Below, piece by piece: positions 53,514 to 62,085 of a DNA stretch of 64,000 bases. The DNA lies in contig JAJRWT010000063.1 in NCBI GenBank assembly GCA_024276675.1, forward strand, positions 186,001 through 250,000. Direction: 5' to 3'. A model generated the notes under the pieces. That model did no database searches, was not told the origin of the DNA, and saw only the letters and a list, made by a program, of their open reading frames with translations. How positions within the stretch are numbered: position 1 is the first letter of the stretch; every line of letters starts with the position of its first letter. The translations under genes and the position numbers were made by a program. The stretch comes from Myxococcota bacterium (GTDB lineage: Bacteria > Myxococcota_A > UBA796 > JAFGLY01).

Positions 53514-54376
53514 CGGCCACTCCCGTACTCGTAGAAGCCACGGCCTGTCTTGCGGCCCAGCCAGCCAGCTTCGACATACTTGCGCAGCAAAGGGCAGATT
53601 CGGTATTTGCTGTCGCCGCCCAGGCCGTCGTGGAGAACTTCCATGATTGCAACACAGGTATCCAGGCCGATGAGATCGGCAAGGTACAGGGGACCCATTG
53701 GCACGTTGGTTCCCAGCTTCATGGCGGTGTCGATGTCTTCGGCGCTGGCAATGCCCTCGTAGAGGGCATAGGCAGCTTCGTTGATGTAGGGCATGAGCAC
53801 CCTGTTTACTATGAAACCCGGCATATCGCGGGCTTCAACGGTTGTCTTCCCCATTTTGACGGCCACATCCACCACGGCCTGGTGGGTCTGATCCGAAGTG
53901 GCAAGTCCACGGATGATCTCCACAAGTTTCATGACAGGGACCGGGTTCATGAAATGCATGCCCACCACGTTTTGGGGCCGATCCGTGAATGAGGAGATGG
54001 CGGTGATGCTCAAAGAAGAAGTATTGGTGGCCAGGATGCAATCCGAGGGCGTGGCCTCGCAAAGATCCTGGAAGATCTTCTTCTTGAGTTCCATGTTTTC
54101 GGTGGCGGCTTCAACAACGAGCTGGGCCTCGCCAAGGGGGTTCGCCGAAGTGCCAATGGAAATGCGGGCCATTGTGGCATCGGCCTGCTCCTGGGAGAGC
54201 CTGCCTTTCTTGACCTGTCTTCCCAGGTTGCGACGGATGGTCTGTACCGCTCCATCCAGAATGCCCTGGTCTATGTCGGTGAGATAGACTTTGTAGCCGG
54301 CAAGGGCCGCAACGTGTGCGATACCGTTGCCCATTTGCCCAGCGCCGACTACACCAACAGTCCGGATCTCGTTCAT
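53510..54376 (-). CDS. hbd: 3-Hydroxybutyryl-CoA dehydrogenase
   Basis: A 288-residue NAD(P)-dependent enzyme. The Rossmann motif TVGVVGAGQMGNGIAHVAAL begins at residue 5; SLSITAISSFTDRPQNVVGMHFMNPVP holds the catalytic His, and VNRVLMPYINEAAYALYEGIA follows. ATG 54376, with GGAG seven bases upstream, matches the family length. It opens the operon that continues through crotonase, acyl-CoA dehydrogenase and the B12-binding subunit. Confidence 0.95.
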   Translation of the reverse strand: MNEIRTVGVVGAGQMGNGIAHVAALAGYKVYLTDIDQGILDGAVQTIRRNLGRQVKKGRLSQEQADATMARISIGTSANPLGEAQLVVEAATENMELKKKIFQDLCEATPSDCILATNTSSLSITAISSFTDRPQNVVGMHFMNPVPVMKLVEIIRGLATSDQTHQAVVDVAVKMGKTTVEARDMPGFIVNRVLMPYINEAAYALYEGIASAEDIDTAMKLGTNVPMGPLYLADLIGLDTCVAIMEVLHDGLGGDSKYRICPLLRKYVEAGWLGRKTGRGFYEYGSGR

Positions 54377-54590
54377 CTGTGCTCCAGGTGTTTGTGAAGG
54401 GGGGGGTTCATGGTCACCCACCCATTACGTGGTTCAGGAGGCAATCGACCAGCAAAACGGGACACGAAGCCTAACCGGCGTACAGGTTATTCACAAGCGT
54501 TGCTGAAGGCTCCCGCGAGGCGCTGGCAGCGCCCTGTCCACAAGGCAGGACTTGCCCCCCCCTCACCCCACGATGCTACATTCCTGCACC

Positions 54591-56438
54591 ATGAACGCAT
54601 ATCGTCCACCCGCCTGGCTTTCATCGGATGCCAGCCCCACCGGAAGAGAAAGCCTGGTGGAAGAACTCTGCTCGGTCCTTGAAACACCTGGGGTCGTCGT
54701 GTCGCTGGAGGGTGCTCCGGGATCGGGTGTGAGCACAGTGCTGGGCGCGGTTGCCACTCGCATGGGGGAGTCGATGCCGGTACGCGTCCTGAGACTCGCG
54801 GGGAGCCTGGACACTCTGCACTTCTTCCACATGGTTGGCTGGACCATAGGAGCACCTTTTCCCGGCGACCAATCCTCGGTGGGCGAGACGCTGGCCGAGT
54901 TGGGCGAAGTGCTGCTGCTGCTTGACGATGCGGACAGACCCGACACGGCATCGGTGGTGGAGCGCCTCTCGGCGGTGGCCCCACGGGCCCGTTTCCTCGC
55001 GGCGGGGCGCTGGGCTCCGGTTCCCGGTCCCAACTTCCAGTTGTCTCCACTTCCCGACAACGTCATAGCCGTAATCTGCCCGAACTGCGCCCCTTCTCTC
55101 CTTCAAGGCAACCCCCTGCTGGCCCTGCTGGTGCAGGAATGCCGGGCGCCTCCATCCAATCCCTGGGCAATACTGCAAAATATCCCGCGGCAGGTAGATA
55201 TACTGGCTGCCTGCCCCGCTGGCGTGCCGGGATCCGCTCCCCCTGGGCTGCCCCCACAGCTGCTCCTGTCCACCGATGCCCACTTCACCGTGCTTCGACG
55301 GGCCGTGGCTGAATCCCTGGCGAACCTGCGGACGCCCTCCCCCAGGGCAATCGCCCGGAGCCTGCATTCTCGTTGTACCAGCATCCTTTCGTTGGGCACC
55401 GGCGCATCTCTGGACAGCGTCCCGGATCCCCGCGTTCTTCCCGTGTTGGACCATATTGGCACCCACCACCCCGACCCCTGGGAGGCCGCCAGGGCCACTG
55501 CCGCCCTGGCGAGAATCCGGATCGCAGCGGGCCAGGCAGCAGCAGCACGGGTCTGGCGGCAGGCCGCGGAAAACCGTCCTTCAGACGGCAGTGGGCGGGA
55601 GCAGGCCCTGCTGGCCTGGGCCGAAGGAGACGCACTGCTGGCCGACGGCGAGACACGAGAAGCACTCGTGGCATGGGAAATCGCGGCCACGCAGCTCCGG
55701 CGCGCCCGGGCAGCCCCCGTGCTGGCCAGCCTCCACCGACGCTGCGGCGATCTGTTGACAGGCCGAGGTCTGCTGCAGACGGCGCTGGAGCGCTATCGAG
55801 AAGCGGCGGACCTTCATCGCAAGCTGGGCGACACCCTGGGGCTGGCGTCAGCCCTGCGTGGAGAGGCAGAGGTCCTGCTTTCCCAACACAACGGCGTGGA
55901 AGCTGAACGACTCCTGATCCTCGCCTCTGCCATCCTGGATGCCATGGAGGACCAGGGGCCCGTGATGGCCTGCGTACTCCTGGCACGGGCTCGCCTGGAG
56001 ATGGAACGGGGTGAGTTGGACAAGGCCGAGACCTTCTTGGACGAAGCGGCCGCGACAGTCCACAACCTGCCCCTCCTGCGAGCCAACTTCCTGCTCATGC
56101 AGGCAGTGCTCCAACTTCGTCGCGGTAATCCCCAATCCGCCCGCCCACACCTTCTGAAAGCCGCGGAGATATTCAGCCGGATGGGTCAACGGGATTCCGC
56201 AGCATACGCAGTTCGACTCCTGGGCGACACCGCTGCCCTCATGGGCGACCCGGATCTTGCCAATTCCTTCTATGAACGAGCAACCAGGGAGCAGGTCCGC
56301 GCCGGAGATCTGCTTGGTCTTGGCCGAACTCTCTCCCACCGCAGGGTCCTGGAGCAGGAAATGGGCGACCCCGAAACCGCTATCCTGCTGCGTCGCCTGG
56401 CCGACGAGGTCCGCTGGGTCCGTGAAGCCGACGATTGA
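54591..56438 (+). CDS. P-loop NTPase with TPR repeats
   Basis: A 615-residue cytosolic protein. The N-terminus contains a P-loop, VVSLEGAPGSGVSTVLGAV, and a Walker B-like VLLLLDDADRPD, of the AAA/NACHT-like type. From about residue 310 to the end are TPR-type helix pairs (for example ALERYREAADLHRKLGDTLG and ANSFYERATREQVRAGDLLG). There is no DNA-binding domain visible. It resembles signal-transducing NTPase-TPR proteins, but the signal is unknown. Three ATGs are possible (54552, 54573, 54591); none has a clear ribosome site. Confidence 0.78.
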   Translation: MNAYRPPAWLSSDASPTGRESLVEELCSVLETPGVVVSLEGAPGSGVSTVLGAVATRMGESMPVRVLRLAGSLDTLHFFHMVGWTIGAPFPGDQSSVGETLAELGEVLLLLDDADRPDTASVVERLSAVAPRARFLAAGRWAPVPGPNFQLSPLPDNVIAVICPNCAPSLLQGNPLLALLVQECRAPPSNPWAILQNIPRQVDILAACPAGVPGSAPPGLPPQLLLSTDAHFTVLRRAVAESLANLRTPSPRAIARSLHSRCTSILSLGTGASLDSVPDPRVLPVLDHIGTHHPDPWEAARATAALARIRIAAGQAAAARVWRQAAENRPSDGSGREQALLAWAEGDALLADGETREALVAWEIAATQLRRARAAPVLASLHRRCGDLLTGRGLLQTALERYREAADLHRKLGDTLGLASALRGEAEVLLSQHNGVEAERLLILASAILDAMEDQGPVMACVLLARARLEMERGELDKAETFLDEAAATVHNLPLLRANFLLMQAVLQLRRGNPQSARPHLLKAAEIFSRMGQRDSAAYAVRLLGDTAALMGDPDLANSFYERATREQVRAGDLLGLGRTLSHRRVLEQEMGDPETAILLRRLADEVRWVREADD

Positions 56439-56561
56439 CTTCCAAGCGACGATTATCATCTGGCGTTTCATTTTCATGGTTGACATCGACGAGGGAAGGC
56501 CAATGGAACCATCACCATTACTTTGGTATTCCTCAATATGCCCCGTGGGGAGGTTCTTGCG

Positions 56562-57944
56562 GTGAACAAAAACCTGATCCTGGCTCTGAACGCCCTCTCC
56601 CTGGCTCTGCCACTTCCGGCCTGCAACAGGACAGGACCGGGCGAAGGGGAGCTGGAGATCAACCTGTCCATCCACGACGACATCCCCACGATGGTGCTGG
56701 TGAGCTGGGAAACGGACCAACCAGGAGAATCCTGGGTAGAGTACGGGAACAGCGGGGTCCTGGACCTGACCACGCCCGTCTATGAACCTTCCACGCAGCA
56801 CGAGTTTGCGCTGCTTGGCCTGGGCCCCCTGGAAGACATCCAGTTGATGGCCTGCACGGATTCAGGCGACGACATCCTCACGGGCTGGGGCGAAATCAGT
56901 ACCAACAACATGCCATCCACCCTGCCAAACCTACAGGTCACGACCTACCACCAAGACTTGGCGGACCCCCAACCCTACCTGCTGGGTTCGGTGGTGGGCG
57001 AATACAACGTACTCTACATCATGGACAGGAACGGCGAGTGGAGTTGGTATGCCGACCAGGAAGACGACACCTTCACCATTCACACCGCCCCCCTGTCAGA
57101 TGGGGGGGGGATGCTCCACAATATCTTCCCCTGGCCCATGATGGCCAGCGAAGTAAAGCTCCGATCCACCACCCTGGACGGCAGGTGGCAGGAACAGTGG
57201 GACACCCCGGGAGCACACCACGGTTTTGCCCAGCTTCCCGACGGGAACATCGCGCTCATCGTGTCCGATGTCCGCGACTGGCTTAGCACCGAAACGGGCG
57301 AGGTGGAGCAGGTAGGGGGTGATGCCATCGTGGAGATGGCGCCCGACGGCAGCACCACCGAGGTCTTCAGCACATGGGACGCCCTGGAGCCCTTCATCCA
57401 CGAAAACTGGGACATGGACTACCTCACCACCGGTGTCAGGGACTGGACCCACGCCAATGCCATCTACTACTACGAAGGCACCGACACCTACCTCTTCTCC
57501 CTGGGCAACATCGACACGATCCTGGAGATAGACCGGAGCGACGGCCAGGTGCTGCGCAGCTTCGGCTTCGACGCCGAGTACTCCTTCGCACCAGGTTCTC
57601 CCGCCTTCGACTTCCAACACGACCCCCAGTGGACCGACCAGGGCACGCTGCTCATGAACTCCCTGCACGAACACGTGCGCAACATCGCAATAGAGTACCG
57701 GGTCGACGACACCAACCACTTGTTGGAAGAGATCTGGTCATACGGAAAAAGCGAGGACATCTACGCCTTTGCCATGGGGCAGGTGAGCCGTCTCTCCAAC
57801 GGTAACACCCTGGTCGGTTTCGGTACCGCGGGAATACTGCGTGAGATCACTCCCAAGGGCCAGGTTGCCTGGGAGCTGCTGGGGGGTGCCGGGACCTGGT
57901 TTGGCCAACAAGTGCTGCTGGAAGATCTCTACCAACTCAATTGA
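56562..57944 (+). CDS. Arylsulfotransferase (ASST)-like lipoprotein
   Basis: A 460-residue exported protein. GTG 56562 is chosen because GGGGAGG lies eight bases upstream. The lipobox LPLPACNRTG anchors it. A fibronectin-like lead domain (about residues 30-120) precedes a six-bladed propeller with ASST-style segments: GAHHGFAQLPDGNIALI, DWTHANAIYYY, FDFQHDPQWTDQGTLLMNS, RLSNGNTLVGFGTAG. ASST enzymes move sulfate between phenols without PAPS; whether this lipoprotein is catalytic is unproven since the family has many non-enzymatic members. Confidence 0.85.
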   Translation: MNKNLILALNALSLALPLPACNRTGPGEGELEINLSIHDDIPTMVLVSWETDQPGESWVEYGNSGVLDLTTPVYEPSTQHEFALLGLGPLEDIQLMACTDSGDDILTGWGEISTNNMPSTLPNLQVTTYHQDLADPQPYLLGSVVGEYNVLYIMDRNGEWSWYADQEDDTFTIHTAPLSDGGGMLHNIFPWPMMASEVKLRSTTLDGRWQEQWDTPGAHHGFAQLPDGNIALIVSDVRDWLSTETGEVEQVGGDAIVEMAPDGSTTEVFSTWDALEPFIHENWDMDYLTTGVRDWTHANAIYYYEGTDTYLFSLGNIDTILEIDRSDGQVLRSFGFDAEYSFAPGSPAFDFQHDPQWTDQGTLLMNSLHEHVRNIAIEYRVDDTNHLLEEIWSYGKSEDIYAFAMGQVSRLSNGNTLVGFGTAGILREITPKGQVAWELLGGAGTWFGQQVLLEDLYQLN

Positions 57945-58169
57945 ACGGGTGGCCGTCCACCTGCCCCCATGAACCCCATGGAAAGGCCGAAGGCATGCAG
58001 GAGCGGAAGTGAAATCTACCAGGCCGTCCTGGAGGGGAAGGGCCAGGCCGAAGGGAATAGAGTTCCCAGAGGGTAGAGAAACCACGGGAAACAGCCGAAG
58101 AAGAGTCTGTCTATCATCATGGCAGGGTACCTCCTGCAGGTACCTCCATACTGACCGGAGCCCCAAAGC

Positions 58170-59120
58170 TCACGGGGCATCGCACTGGCCGAACTCGTAT
58201 TCGTCGATTCCGCAACCCCAACACTTGGCCTGGCCGTCGGCGGTCAACGCACAGCCATGGTAGCTGCCGGCTGTCACGGACTTGAAGATACCGGCGGGTG
58301 CGGTGCACTGGCCGGCATCGCCGCACTCGCCGTCGAAGCAGCCACAGCCCCAGCACTGTACCGTGCCGTCGGTGGACAGGGCGCAGGTCTGGTACTCCCC
58401 GGCGCTCACCATGCTGAAGCTCCCCTGGGGAGACACCACCTGCCCCCACAGATCCGCTCCCCAGCAGATGATTTCTCCATCGAGATTCAGAGCACAGCTA
58501 TGCTTGTTGGCCACACTCACCGCACTGAAGGTACCACTTGGAGGATCACACTGGCCGTAGTCGCAGGTGTCGGGTGTTTCCAGATCAGAGCAATCACAGC
58601 CCCAGCACTGCAACTGGCCATCGGTATCCACGGCACATGAGTGGAGTTTCCCGGCGCTGACTGCGGAAAAGCTGCCCTCTGGCGCCTGGCACTGCCCGGC
58701 GTCCTTCCCGAGACAACCCCAACAGGTCACCTGGCCCATGCCATCCAGGGCGCAGGTGTGGTATTCACCGGCACTGACGGCGGTGAACTGGCCATCGGGA
58801 GCGTCGCACTGCCCCTGTTCATCGTCTCCCCAGCACTGCAACCGGCCCCCTGAATCCATGGCACAGCTATGGGAAGAGCCAGCGGATACCCGGACGAAAT
58901 CGCCATCGGGGGGATTGGACAGGTACGGCTTGCCCCAACACAGGAGCTTGCCGTCGCTGCCAACTCCACAGTTGTGGATACGGCCGGCGTCAAGAGCCAC
59001 CAGTTCCGCGGAGATGCGGCCCGTGTCCCTGGGTTCTGCCTGATCGTCACACGCCATGCCACCGAATGTCATGGATCCAACGAGTATGCAGATAGAAGAA
59101 AACGAAAAGCAACCTGCCAT
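58170..59120 (-). CDS. RCC1-repeat lipoprotein
   Basis: A 316-residue lipoprotein with lipobox FGGMACDD. The rest is about six RCC1-type propeller repeats, each with a form of VSAGEYHTCALDGMGQVTCWG. Each repeat carries two Cys near the strand ends, so they may be disulfide-bonded. It ends within a last repeat at QCDAP, giving a nearly complete propeller. The ligand is unknown. Confidence 0.9.
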   Translation of the reverse strand: MAGCFSFSSICILVGSMTFGGMACDDQAEPRDTGRISAELVALDAGRIHNCGVGSDGKLLCWGKPYLSNPPDGDFVRVSAGSSHSCAMDSGGRLQCWGDDEQGQCDAPDGQFTAVSAGEYHTCALDGMGQVTCWGCLGKDAGQCQAPEGSFSAVSAGKLHSCAVDTDGQLQCWGCDCSDLETPDTCDYGQCDPPSGTFSAVSVANKHSCALNLDGEIICWGADLWGQVVSPQGSFSMVSAGEYQTCALSTDGTVQCWGCGCFDGECGDAGQCTAPAGIFKSVTAGSYHGCALTADGQAKCWGCGIDEYEFGQCDAP

Positions 59121-59205
59121 TTCCAGCTTCCTGCCTGATCAGGGGCCATGCCGTCGAGGCTGTCCTTCCCTCAAGTCCGGGGTTTTGCGCGAACTCCTGG
59201 AGCAG

Positions 59206-60156
59206 TCAGTCGGGAATGGAGCCGTAGAGTTCTTCGTAGCGGGCCAGTCTGGCGGCAAGTCTGTCCGCCCTTTTTGCTTCTTCTTCCGCCCTTTTTGCTT
59301 CTTCTTCCGCCCTTTTTGCTTCTTCTTCCGCCCTTTTTGCTTCTTCTTCCGCCCTTTTTGCTTCTTCCTGGGCGAGGCGCGTCTGGGCGTCTGCTCTCCG
59401 GGTTTCCTGTTCCGCCAGTTCGGGGGGTGTCAGGAGGACATTGCCATCGTCATCCAGCCAGCGCAGCCAGGGAGCATGGGTGGAGCCCCAGGTACTCTCT
59501 ACGATGCCAAGTCTGAGGCCCAACTGGGTACACTCGAAGGTTCCGTCGGGCCCGGGGAGCAGAGGTCTGTAACTGTTGGTGGCTATGTCCAGTATGTAGC
59601 CTTCCAACAGACCCGTGAAGGGATCGAAGAGAAAATACTCACCCACGCGAAGCGCACGCGAGTAGATCTGCATCTTCTCGCCACGGTCCACCTGTTCGGT
59701 CGAATCTGAAAGGAGTTCGATGATCACATCGGGTGTCAGACCGTTTTCCTCCCACACTACCCAGGAACGCCGCTCCCGTCGCTCCGTGTTTTTGACCACG
59801 AAAACATCGGGGCCGCGAAAGTCGTTCTGCTTGACCTGCAACTCGCTGTAGTAGAGGAACATGTTCCCGCCCACGAAGAAGTCGTCTCGGTCTTTCCAAG
59901 CCTGCTCCAGAGACAGGATGAGGATGGACATCTGCTGAAAATGGCGGTAGGTCTCCATTGGTTGCCCGTCATCGCAGGGTAGCTCATCCGCACCGGGGGG
60001 CGGAGTGGGTACCATTGGTGGTCTTTTCTTGGGGAGGAGCATGGGTGTGTCTTCTCCTGGAACGAACGTCTGTTGCCTGGAGAATAGCATATTTTCAAGA
60101 ACCTGTGGTCGGCGGCGAAGATAAGACAGTGCATTTTCCGTGAAGGGGCTTTCCAT
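59206..60156 (-). CDS. Uma2-family (DUF820) PD-(D/E)XK nuclease with a repeat tail
   Basis: A 316-residue protein. The core (about residues 60-230) has the Uma2 restriction-nuclease fold: GPDVFVVKN (catalytic Asp), DVIIELLSDSTEQVDRGEK (Glu and later Lys), and GEYFLFDPFTG. The C-terminus is a charged helix built from tandem AKRAEEE units, made from 21-bp repeats in the DNA. Such proteins are common in repeated-gene families; their natural role is unclear. Confidence 0.88.
   Translation of the reverse strand: MESPFTENALSYLRRRPQVLENMLFSRQQTFVPGEDTPMLLPKKRPPMVPTPPPGADELPCDDGQPMETYRHFQQMSILILSLEQAWKDRDDFFVGGNMFLYYSELQVKQNDFRGPDVFVVKNTERRERRSWVVWEENGLTPDVIIELLSDSTEQVDRGEKMQIYSRALRVGEYFLFDPFTGLLEGYILDIATNSYRPLLPGPDGTFECTQLGLRLGIVESTWGSTHAPWLRWLDDDGNVLLTPPELAEQETRRADAQTRLAQEEAKRAEEEAKRAEEEAKRAEEEAKRAEEEAKRADRLAARLARYEELYGSIPD
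59265..59368 (-). repeat. Five tandem 21-bp units in the Uma2 gene
   Basis: Four full copies and one partial of a 21-base unit (sense strand: the AKRAEEE codons, opposite CCGCCCTTTTTGCTTCTTCTT). The copies are almost identical, so the array is probably changing in length by slippage. Each step of 21 bases keeps the frame. Confidence 0.9.
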
Positions 60157-60219
60157 AGTTCGGCCCGGAGGCCACGGGCTACAGTCCCGGAACAGTTCCT
60201 GAAGCTTCCGTATGCCCCC

Positions 60220-62085
60220 TCAATCCCAGAGGATCTCGATATCGCCGCTGGTGAGTCTGGCCCGGAGTGTGTAGTCGGAGTTCATGATGGGCCAGAGAGC
60301 GAATACCCTGCGGTCCAGTTGGTCCCATCCCCCCCCGGTTGGCCCGGAGTCGTACCAGAAGCAGGTGGGCCTCCCGGGAAGTTCCAGGGGTTTGTCAACA
60401 CTGCCGTCGCCGTTGAGATCGCCGTCGAAGTCCATGACGCCGTCCACGATGCTCAACGTGTACTGGTCACCCTCGGTGGCGGGCGCAGCCCCCGACATGA
60501 TTGTGAAGCTTATAGCCCCCTGATCGCTCACATAGCGCAGGTCGTTGAAGGCCATGTTTTCCTGCAAGCCCGAGACGGTTCCTTCCACCCACCATGCCTG
60601 TTCCATTTCGTCCCAGGTGACCGTCCAGGTTTCGCTCAGCGCCACCCCCGCGCACTCGTTGACCATCACGTGCTCCGTGGATGATTCGTCTTCCCAGAGA
60701 TAGGGGCTGCTGGGTTCGCCCTGGTCGCTGAAGCCGAAGTACGCAGAGCTGTCTTCGTAGCTGTGCGGTCCGGTGGCATCTTGCACCAGGCATCCGGATT
60801 CCATGTCGAGCATCACCATGCGTCCCTCGAAAAGGGACACCACCACGACGTCTTTTTCGATGCGCGCCCCCCACTCGGTGGTCTGCTGGGTCAGGACAGG
60901 AACGGGCGCCGCGGCAAGGCCCGTGACGGGACTGCCCAGGTCCAGGCCTTCCACCTGCTCCGTGTAGGGGTTGACGTTGAGCAGTTCATCGGTTGCGAGA
61001 TCCAGGATGTCCACCCTGTTGGTGCCCGCCGGGGCCAGTGCCAGTCTTTCGTAGTCGTCGGTGGCCAGGTAGGCCAGGTCCACCAGGGGGCCAGGGGCCG
61101 GGATCTGCCGGACACTGGAGGCATCAGGGCTGTCCATGTCTACGATGATCTCGTAGGCGAAGCTCAAGGCGGCATCGGCCACGTAGAGCAGGCTGCCGGA
61201 GTCGTCCCAGTCCAGGCGGTAGGGCTGGGCGCCATCGGGCAACGGGATGGTACCCACGAGCTGCCCCTGTGCCGCGTCGAACAGGGACAAGGCCGATTCG
61301 CCGGTGTCTCTGTCGAATACACAGAGAGCCAGGGAGGAGGTGCCGGGAGCGAGCGATAGATCCTGCACCGCCCCACCCACGTCGTGCTCAACGATTCCGG
61401 TGTCAGTGGAAAGGGTAAAATAGTCACCGGCAGTGGCGCTTCCGGTGATGGTGAACTCCAACTCGCGATTACCGGTGTGGTATTCCTGTTCGAAAGAGGC
61501 TTCCAGGTACTGGGGCCCGGAGCGGCTGCCGGTTGCCAGCCAGTATTCCCCGTCGTACTCCACCACCCAGTCTTCGGTGGTCGTGTACCCGGTGCGAAGC
61601 TGCAAGTCGTCCATGGAGGCGTTATCGCCGGAACCGTCGGCGTCCACGAAAACCGGCTCGGTGGCCTGGGGGGCGAGTTCCACGGGCTCGGAGTCCACCG
61701 ATACTATGTAGGGCACTTCCAGCAACACGTCATTGGCGAAATCGGAGACGAAAAGGGTCACGGTCTCCGTGTCGGCGGCCCATACTGCTATGGGACCAAG
61801 GATCCGAGCCCTGCCGGTGGCAATGTAGGAAGCGCGCAGGAAGGAGGCGGCAAGGTCGTCGGTCAGCAGCCGACCGCCCTTGAGATCCAGTGGAGTTATT
61901 CGGCCGGAACGACTGTTGGAAACGAAAGCCACGGGTTCTTCAAAGGGGCCGCCGTCTTCCGGGTAGAGCACAGCCGCGGCCACAGGGCCGTCGAAGTGGG
62001 GCTCGGCTGATTCATCGTCGGTACATGCGACGGAAATGGCCAGGGCCATCCATGGAACCATGGCATTCCGGCCCTTGCGGATCAT
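60220..62085 (-). CDS. Lipoprotein with a beta-propeller region
   Basis: A 621-residue lipoprotein: MIRKGRNAMVPWMALAISVAC has the lipobox at Cys21. The body is a beta-rich, propeller-like domain (LSLFDAAQGQLVGTIPLPDG, then LDWDDSGSLLYVADAALSFA) and two Ig-like parts with DSGPTGGGWDQL. ATG 62085 overlaps the stop of the upstream gene by ATGA. No enzyme motif is visible. It probably sits at the cell surface with its operon neighbour. Confidence 0.8.
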   Translation of the reverse strand: MIRKGRNAMVPWMALAISVACTDDESAEPHFDGPVAAAVLYPEDGGPFEEPVAFVSNSRSGRITPLDLKGGRLLTDDLAASFLRASYIATGRARILGPIAVWAADTETVTLFVSDFANDVLLEVPYIVSVDSEPVELAPQATEPVFVDADGSGDNASMDDLQLRTGYTTTEDWVVEYDGEYWLATGSRSGPQYLEASFEQEYHTGNRELEFTITGSATAGDYFTLSTDTGIVEHDVGGAVQDLSLAPGTSSLALCVFDRDTGESALSLFDAAQGQLVGTIPLPDGAQPYRLDWDDSGSLLYVADAALSFAYEIIVDMDSPDASSVRQIPAPGPLVDLAYLATDDYERLALAPAGTNRVDILDLATDELLNVNPYTEQVEGLDLGSPVTGLAAAPVPVLTQQTTEWGARIEKDVVVVSLFEGRMVMLDMESGCLVQDATGPHSYEDSSAYFGFSDQGEPSSPYLWEDESSTEHVMVNECAGVALSETWTVTWDEMEQAWWVEGTVSGLQENMAFNDLRYVSDQGAISFTIMSGAAPATEGDQYTLSIVDGVMDFDGDLNGDGSVDKPLELPGRPTCFWYDSGPTGGGWDQLDRRVFALWPIMNSDYTLRARLTSGDIEILWD

